NCBI GenBank assembly: GCA_963575745.1
Contig: CAUYUJ010017775.1
Span: 115,312 to 179,311 of the forward strand
Direction: 5' to 3'
Source: Prorocentrum cordatum
Lineage: Eukaryota > Sar > Dinophyceae > Prorocentrales > Prorocentraceae
DNA length: 64,000 bases
The notes below the pieces were generated by a model. The model did no database searches, was not told the DNA's origin, and saw only the letters and a program-made list of their open reading frames with translations. Made by a program: the position numbers and the translations under genes. Of this stretch, positions 57,547-64,000 are shown one piece after another. The stretch's first letter is position 1, and every line of letters begins with the position of its first letter.

Positions 57547-58221
57547 GTTTGGGATATATGGGGAGATCCCGACGACCCACTGGCCCCTGGAGTCGTGGTA
57601 CCTTTCGACCCTGGAGATGACGCACCAGGCCACTATTGTCAGAATTACATGACCGCCAGCGTTTACTCCAGTAGCCGAGCTGGTGGGCAGCCTCACCTTC
57701 GTGATATAACGGTCGTGACGCACACTGGGGAACGCATTCCAGGGCTTAATCTTGTTCAGAAGCATCGGGTGGTTGATCTTCTAGTAGTGCCAGCGGAACC
57801 AGGGTATCCTGGACTTGCGTTCACGGGGGCTGTCTTTGAGTACGAGAGGGAGGGCGGGCATCTCTATTTCGACATCGGGGACGTCACTACTAAGCTTGGC
57901 CTGAAGGGCCCGCAAGCGAACGGTACGAAATGGTTTCATAAGAGGCGGGCGAATTGGGCAACCGAGATCTTGAGGTGGGGCGGGTCTGACAAATGCATCC
58001 GTCCATCCCAGCCGTACTGCGCCCAGGAACGCGACGCTCATCCTGACAGGTGCCTTCTATTTCCTGCTGTTAGCTTCCATTTCCTCTTCGTGCTCTCGCT
58101 GCGCAGTTCCCGTGCTTCTTCGCAGCGGCATGGGCGACTTGACATGGCGGCGAATCGGGCAGCTTTCGAGCGCATGTTTTTGGCCCTCATGCAAAAGTTG
58201 CCTGACACTTTCAATATCGAC
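57547..58221 (+). CDS. Gene B exon 2
   Basis: 225 open codons starting VWDIWGDPDDPLAPGVVVPF. It continues VVTHTGERIPGLNLVQKHRV, VVPAEPGYPGLAFTGAVFEY and DIGDVTTKLGLKGPQANGTK; the end reads RAAFERMFLALMQKLPDTFN. 58050-58106 is pyrimidine-rich, starts GTGCC and ends GCGCAG, so it may be a 57-base intron whose retention keeps the frame open. Acceptor CTGAGAAG|GTTTGG; donor placed at ATCGAC|GTCAAG, phase 0. Confidence 0.62.
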
Positions 58222-58849
58222 GTCAAGCTGGACTCCACCGCGCGCAGGGCACCGCGGCGCGAATTCTCTGGCCCAGGGCAGGGGGGGGGGGACCGATCGA
58301 CTCACCCATTGAGAAGGAGGGTGCAATGGAGGATGGATGGGGTTGGGGCGAGTTCGGAGTTCGTCTCCGCCCCTTCCTCAGCGCCATCGCTCCTTCCTTG
58401 GGGTGAGTTGCTTGGCACCTCCCCCATCCCCTCCTGTCCTTCGCATTCCTCCTCTTCGGCGGCCCACGTGCTCCCCATTCCTTCGTCGAACGTGTTACCT
58501 CGCACATCATTCTTACCTCCTGCACCACCCCTCTTGCCTGATGCGATGCTCATCGCCCCTGGTGGGGCCAGGTGATTGGCCGACTCGGCGAGATGGACGG
58601 GCTCAAAGTGAACGCGCGCGTTTTGTGCGGCCGCCCCCTCCCTCATGGGGGGGGAGGGGGTGCGGGCAGCGCGAGCGCGTTCACTTCGAGGTCTTTCCCT
58701 TTCGTCGAGGGTGGGGGCCAGGGTGGGGGCTGTTGACCGACCCTGCAGCGGCTTGGCGCCGCCCCTCCCGCCCCTTGGAATCGCGAGACCAGCGTGTGCT
58801 GGTGGGGGGGGGGGGGGCGTGTCATATCATTCTTTGGTGCGTTCAAGAG

Positions 58850-59089
58850 GTCGGCCACCGCTTCATCGGCAAGTGCAATCGGGTCATTAGGGTGATCGAC
58901 CGCCGCGTGCAGCTGGATGATATTTTCGAGGCCTTCCAATCCGACCAGGTCCACCATGAGATCCGCGCAGAGCCTCAGTTCATCAGGCTGTCGGACTTGC
59001 AAGGCATTGACATCGTCGACTTCGTCACCCACTTGCACAACGCTGGCTGCCAGGAGCACTCCGAGCTGCTTAAGTCAATTGCTGCTCAG
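58850..59089 (+). CDS. Gene B exon 3
   Basis: 80 codons: VGHRFIGKCNRVIRVIDRRV, QLDDIFEAFQSDQVHHEIRA, then IDIVDFVTHLHNAGCQEHSE and LLKSIAAQ. Helical, charged composition. Acceptor CAAGAG|GTCGGC, donor GCTCAG|GTGCTT, phase 0 at both ends. Flanked by G runs of more than ten bases at 58803-58817 and 59113-59130. Confidence 0.68.
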
Positions 59090-59259
59090 GTGCTTCGGCA
59101 ACGAATGCCGACATGGGGGGGGGGGGGGGGGTCGCTAAGGTATGATAGGAGGGGATGCGTTCCGATTTCAAGCTTTTGTGCTGGGGATGGGGGGGGGGGG
59201 CTCGCCGTACTCAGGGGTGCCAATCGTGAATCTAAACCACCATTCTCGTCAGCCTCAGA

Positions 59260-59470
59260 TTCCTCCTCTTCCTCCTCATCCTCCTCCTCATCCCCTCTTC
59301 ATCCTCCGCATCTCCATCCTCCTCCTCCTCCTCCTTTTTCCTCCTGCCCCCTAGATCCTCCTCACCCCCCATTCTCCTCCTTTCTCTCCTCCCCCTCCTC
59401 CTCATCCTCCTCGTCCTCCTCATGCTCCTCCTCCTCCTTCACCTCCCCCCCCACCCCTCTTCCTCCTCGT
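59260..59470. repeat. (TCC)n microsatellite ahead of gene B exon 4
   Basis: TCC/CTC triplets ending about 27 bases before the exon, the same placement as the (CTC)n tracts before HYDIN exons 3 and 5. Confidence 0.92.
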
Positions 59471-59496
59471 CCTCGCCCTCCCGGCCCTCCAGCCAG

Positions 59497-59660
59497 GTGC
59501 TCCGTGAGATGTCTGGCATCGTGGAGAGCATGATCTGCGCCGCGCACCCCGTGCGCGGCAACGCGCTCGAGCCGATGGACCTCGACGGCGGCGCGGGGGG
59601 AGGGCGCATGAAGCTCTACCACGCCAGGAACGCGCGCTTGACGGAGCGCTTGCTGTGTCA
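59497..59660 (+). CDS. Gene B exon 4
   Basis: 54 codons plus two bases: VLREMSGIVESMICAAHPVR, then ALEPMDLDGGAGGGRMKLYH and ARLTERLLC. Acceptor CAGCCAG|GTGCTC; the preceding donor is GCTCAG|GTGCTT, so CAGGTGCT is repeated at both intron ends. Donor TGTCA|GTACGT, phase 2. Confidence 0.68.
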
Positions 59661-60227
59661 GTACGTAGATGCGTCACGGCGCGCATTCAAGGACCCGCGC
59701 AGGAGGGGAATATCGAAAGAGGCGGATGAGGCTTTGATGGGGTCTTGGGCGGGGAGTGGGGTGAGCGGAGGCTCGAGAGCGTCGGGGGCATACTAGGATG
59801 CGGGTGGCGAAGGCGCGGGGAGGGGAGAAGGAGGGAATGAGGGCGGGGGGGCGGGGGGGGGGGCGGGGGTAGGGGGTGCGAGGGGAGGTCAGTGTGACGG
59901 GGAGGGGCGGGAGGAAACGGGGGAGTGTTGTTTCGAGTTTCTTTGTCTCATGCAGCTTTGTTTCTTGCCCTCATCTGGGTTCTTCGCGTCTGTTTCCGAA
60001 CTCATCCGCATGCTCGCCTTTCCCCCCCCTCCTTCCCCTTCCGAATTCCTCGATCCATCCTCTCGTCTATCAATCCCCTTTTCCCCCTTCCTGAACAGTG
60101 TCTCCTCTCTCCTCCGTCATCCGTCCTTGCGCCTCTCGCGGCCGCCGCCTGCCTTGCCCGCGCGGGGGCGTTCGGGGTGGGGCCCAGAAATGGGACGTGG
60201 GGTGGCGCGACTCTCGGGTTTAGTTGT
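59661..60227. other. Start of gene B intron 4, unassigned
   Basis: 59750-59930 is G-rich; 60000-60110 is C-rich. No gene recognised. Confidence 0.4.
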
Positions 60228-60793
60228 CAACCGTCTTTTGCTGTTGGGCCCTCGTTTTGAAGAGAGAACGCCTTGCGTCTCCTTCTCCCCCCCCCTCCTC
60301 CCTCGCCACCGCCGCCGTCGCCATCCAATTTCGGCACGCCCCTCATACGGGCCGTTGCCCAATATGGAGCTCTACCGAAGGCCCCATCGGGAGGGTTCGC
60401 ATGCCGCCGCCGCGCCAAATTCGGCACGCCTCTTTTCGCGCGGTTCGCGGCCCCATGGGGCGCTCAACCGAAGGTTCCAGTGGGGGGGCTCGCGCGGCAC
60501 CACCGCGGCCAATTCGGCGCACCCTTCACGCGGGTCGTGGCCCAGGGTGGTCCATAGAAGGGCCCAGGAGGATTCGTGTGGCACCACCGCGCCCAATTCG
60601 TATGCCCTTTCACACGGTTCGTTGCCCCCGTATGAGTTGCCCCGCCCCCGACATTAGTGGGGGGTTCGCATGGCGCCACAGGCATCGCTCAATACTGCGC
60701 ACCCTTCTTCACACGGTACGTGGTGCCATAGGGAGTTCCAAGCGGTACCCGCAATGCTGTATTCGCAGTTCCATATGGTTGGGTCTTCGCCAG
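60228..60793 (+). repeat. Composite repeat element, short copy 3
   Basis: CAACCGTC, GTTGGGCCCTCGTTTTGAAG, about four diverged 80-95-bp units (GCCCCATGGGGCGCTC-like), then CATATGGTTGGGTCTTCGCC. Same modular order as the 13-16 kb copies. Confidence 0.8.
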
Positions 60794-60809
60794 GCGAATT
60801 CAAGATGCC

Positions 60810-61560
60810 CCCAACCATCCTGCGCGTGTTAAGGCTTCGTTTTGAAGGGACAGCGCCTCGCGCCTTCTTCCTCCATCCTTCATTTCTCACCATCACCATC
60901 ATAAGCGCCATCCCAATTTGGCACGCTCCTCAAACGGCCCGCGGCTTCATTTTGGGCTCCACCGAGGGCCCCAGTGGGAGTGTTCGCATGGCACCGCCAC
61001 ACAACATTCGGCACACTCCTTACACGGTTCGCGGTCCCGTAGGAAGTTTCACCGAACGCCCCAGTAAGAAAGTTCGCGCGGCACCTCCGCGCTTAATCGT
61101 AGGCACCCTCGGCGCACGGTTCGTGGCACCATCGAGAGTTCCGCCGAATGCGCAAATGGGAGGGTTCGCATGGCCCACGCACCAAATTCGGCACACCCTT
61201 CGAGCGCCAGGCGTCCTAGCCTGGCGAGTTTCGTTATTTGCATGACAAACGCAAGTCCCCAGCGCGTAGCGCGGGAGCGGGGCCCTTCCAAACGCGCGAA
61301 GCGGAACACAAACCACCGCATTGTATATTATTTTGATTACGTGTTTTCGAGCGCCAGGCGTCCTGGCGATTTCGTCGTTGCTACAAAACACACGCAGACG
61401 CACGCAGGAAGACAGGCAGAACGCCCCAGTGAGAGGGTTCGCCCATTGCACCACCGCACCCAATTCGGATACCCCTGACACGGTTCGTGGCCCCATAAGG
61501 GGGGCTCTTAGACAATCTAAACGCTGCCTTGGAAGCCTACAGGAACCAGCACCGAAACGC
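60810..61560 (+). repeat. Composite repeat element, copy 4, 3' end degraded
   Basis: CCCAACCATCCTGCGCG, GCTTCGTTTTGAAGGGACAG, then diverged units to about 61560. Two copies of GAGCGCCAGGCGTCCT (61202, 61350) may mark a nested insertion. The ATGGTTGGG end was not found. Confidence 0.65.
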
Positions 61561-61630
61561 CCAACAGTTCCCAATGCGTAGGCGATGTCACGAACCCGCG
61601 CCTTCCTTCTTACATCAGCTTGTCGAAGGA

Positions 61631-62101
61631 CCCAACCATATGTAGCTGCGAGTGCAACATTTTGGGGCCGCTTTGGGTTGACCTCCATTGGGGCCACGAA
61701 CCGTTTGAAGGGTCTGCCGAATTGGGTGCGGGCACTATACGATCCCTCCCACTGCAACCTTCGGTGGAACTCCCTGTGGGGCCACGGGCCGTGTCAAGAG
61801 TGTGCCAAATTGGTTGCGGCGGTGTCATGCGAACCCCCCCCACTTGGTTTATTATTGAACTTCCCATATGGGGCCACGAACCGTGTGAGGGGTGTGCCGA
61901 ATGTGGTTCTGTGGTACCATGCGATGCCCTCGAATGGGCCCTTCGGCAGGGCCCCCCCCCCTATGGAGCCACGAACCGTGCGAGGGGCGAAACGACATGG
62001 GATAGTGATGATGTTTGCGATGAGAGGGAATGGGGGGGATAAATGAAGGAAGATACGCGGCCCGCTCTAAATCGAAGGCACGCCACCACAGGATGGTTGA
62101 G
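61631..62101 (-). repeat. Composite repeat element, copy 5, inverted, ending at gene B exon 5
   Basis: Begins CCCAACCATATG (complement of the 3' module), contains about four units in reverse orientation and ends AAATCGAAGGCACGCCACCA, CAGG and ATGGTTGAG at 62093-62101. The AG of the gene B acceptor lies in this terminal module. Confidence 0.75.
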
Positions 62102-62673
62102 CATTTCTTCAACCCGCATGAAAAAAACAGCCATGTGCAACGGCCAACGTTGCGGGTACCAGGCACTTCGTTTAAGCAACACAACCAAGCGTTGAACTAT
62201 TGGCGCAGCTATTGTGAAGACGTCTCAAGGCCGTTCGATTCAGAGGGCAGTTTGTTCGACAGCGTGAACCCCACCATGGTCCAGGCTGTCGAACTCGTTA
62301 AGGGGACGAGCTCCCCTTTCAGGGCCCATGAGGAGGTCCCGTGGCGCTGGCAAGAGATGGTGGTGACGCTCAAGGAAATATCAGGGGGGTTGTGAGGGCC
62401 CATCGCATCAGCGGGGGTCTGATCGGCTGCGCCTTGGACATGCGGCCAAACAGTTACGACCACATGCGCCAACAATCCTTGCCAGTGTCACAGGTGGCGA
62501 ATCAGGAGCTGAACGTGATGCTGCCGATGTGGGATTTCGCGCTGCACCACGACGACGGGACAGGCGCCCGCCTGCACCCGCACTGGGGCGAGAGGAAGGT
62601 CGGAGCTCTTGCCCTCCTGCCCCGCGCGGACACGGTGCAGCTACTTGCCGCGGGTTTGGGCGGGAAAGACGGG
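62092..62673 (+). CDS. Gene B exon 5, with a frameshift at a G run
   Basis: Starts one base before ATG; joined to exon 4 it gives LLC-QMVEHFFNP. The first part reads VQRPTLRVPGTSFKQHNQAL, NYWRSYCEDVSRPFD and WRWQEMVVTLKEI. At the G6 run 62389-62394 the frame must shift, after which coding resumes as VRAHRISGGLIGCALDMRPN, SYDHMRQQSLPVSQVANQEL and NVMLPMWDFALHHDDGTGAR, to about LGGKDG. A missing G (seven instead of six) would restore the frame; whether this is a real mutation or a base-call error is open. The LPMWDF region resembles a dinoflagellate-restricted family of unknown function (recollection, not checked). Confidence 0.6.
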
Positions 62674-62689
62674 CGGTTGTGCTGTGTTG

Positions 62690-64000
62690 CCGCGCGAACC
62701 TTCCCACTTGCGCCTTCGGTGAGGCTCCATATGGGGCCGCGGCCCGCGTGGGGGGCGTGCAGAATTGGGCGCGCTGTTTCCATGCGGGCCCTCTCAAATG
62801 GGGCCTTCGGAATTCCCTGAGGGGCGCGAACCACGTGCCAAAAGCCGAATTGGGCGCGATGGCATGCGAACCGCCCCACTTGGGCCTTCATTGGGGCTTC
62901 CCGCGCTTTGACAGCGAGCCATGAATGAGTTTCCAAACAAGGCTGTGTTGTTGGCCATTTTTTAAATGGTGATCTCCGCGTTCCTCATCCTCCTCCCCGC
63001 CCCCCCCCCCCCCCCCTCTCCCGATGCACCCGTCAGGCGGCTCGTGTCCGCGCAGGGGGCTCCGCCGAAGGCTCAGCGGCACAGGTTGGTTGCATGCGTC
63101 GCGCCACCGCCGACCATTTCGGCACATCCCTCGCACGGTTCGGGGCCCAACCAGGAGCTCCACCGAAGGTTCCAGTGGCACAGGTTGCGCTGCGTGCGTC
63201 GCCGCCACCCGTTTCGGCGCAATTTTCACGCGGATCGCGGCCTTGCATGGAGATCCAACCAAGGTTCCAATGGCAAATGTTGCATGCGCCACCGCCGCCC
63301 GTTTCGGCACACGCCTCCCACGGCTCGTCGCCCGATAGGGGGCTCCACCGAAGGCTGTAGCACAGGTCGCTTGCGTCGCAGCCGCAGATGTCGGCGCGCC
63401 CCCTCGCGCGGTTCGTGGGCCCATGGGGGGCTCCGCCGAATGCCCCAGTGGCATTGGTTGCGTTAGTCACCGCCGCCAATTTCGGCACACCCTTCACACG
63501 GTTCGTCGCCCCATAGGGAGTTCCACCGAAGGTTCCAGTGGCACAGGTTGCGCACCGCCGCACTTTCCCGCGCCCCCCTCGCGCACGGTTCGTGGCCCCA
63601 TGGGGGGTTCTACCGAATGCCCCCAGTGGCGCAGGTTGCATGCGCCACCGCCGCCCATTGCATACGCCTCACGCACAGCTTGTGGCCCCGCAGGGAGTTC
63701 CACCGAAGGCCCCAGCGGCGCAGATGGCACGCGCCACCGCTGCACACCCCTCGCACGGTTCGTGGCCCCATTGGGATGTCCGCCGAATGCCCCAGTGGCA
63801 TTGGTTGCATTAGTCACCGCCGCCAATTTCGGCACACCCTCGCACGGTTCGTTGCCCCATAGGGAGCTCCACCGAAGGTTCCAGTGGCACAGGTTGCATG
63901 CGTCACCGCCGCCCCTTTCGGCATGCCCCTCGCACGGTTCGTTGCCCCGCAGGCAGTTCCACCGACGGCCCCAGTGGCACAGGTTGCATGCGCCACCGCC
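62690..64000. repeat. 77/88-bp repeat family array to window end
   Basis: 62690-62900 holds reverse-orientation units. 63000-64000 holds about eleven forward units with an 85-89-bp period (GTTCGTGGCCCCAT near 63501, 63588, 63758, 63847, 63936) and CCAGTGGCACAGGTTGC words. A C17 run lies at 63000-63016. Frames shift each unit; not coding. Confidence 0.85.

Overview
The window looks like nuclear DNA of a dinoflagellate. It is mostly GC-rich and packed with microsatellites, satellites and mobile-element debris. Genes are broken into short exons that splice at AG|G acceptors, and many introns begin with GC instead of GT. The genus cannot be fixed from the sequence alone. A 100-base N gap (45153-45252) shows this is a draft scaffold.

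The main gene is on the + strand from about 6.1 to 49.0 kb. Nine short exons (6157-6262, 7795-7842, 31288-31398, 36907-36966, 40125-40173, 41252-41334, 44815-44905, 46691-46779, 48878-48954) join in phase with no stop. They give about 240 residues collinear with the N-terminal part of HYDIN, the very large ASH-domain protein of the ciliary central apparatus. About 0.7 kb of coding sequence is spread over 42.8 kb, and one intron is 23.4 kb. No exon for the next HYDIN segment was found before 64 kb.

The HYDIN introns carry most of the other content. An intronless U-box ORF lies at 9.5-10.4 kb. Decayed retroelement fragments lie at 12.0-12.9 (- strand), 25.5-26.3 and 42.0-42.4 kb, and a Pif1-type helicase tail lies at 19.1-19.35 kb (- strand). 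Two copies of a 178-bp MITE with TA target sites and a 184-bp MITE nested in satellite DNA are also present. Other repeats include several satellite families, a composite element built from 77-bp units, and long (GGA)n, (CTC)n, (GAT)n, (TAG)n and (GT)n tracts. Several microsatellites abut exons. Intron 2 starts near a (GGA)n tract and ends in the complementary (CTC)n.

From 50.1 to 62.7 kb there are two further + strand multi-exon genes of unknown function. Gene A (50135-56020, four exons) predicts a Lys/Ala-rich protein of about 257 residues with a stop codon. Gene B (56960 to about 62673) predicts a larger protein with one frameshift at a G run in its last visible exon. Both lie downstream of the HYDIN exons, either nested in its next intron or beyond a truncated HYDIN. 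The last 1.3 kb is an array of the 77/88-bp repeat family.
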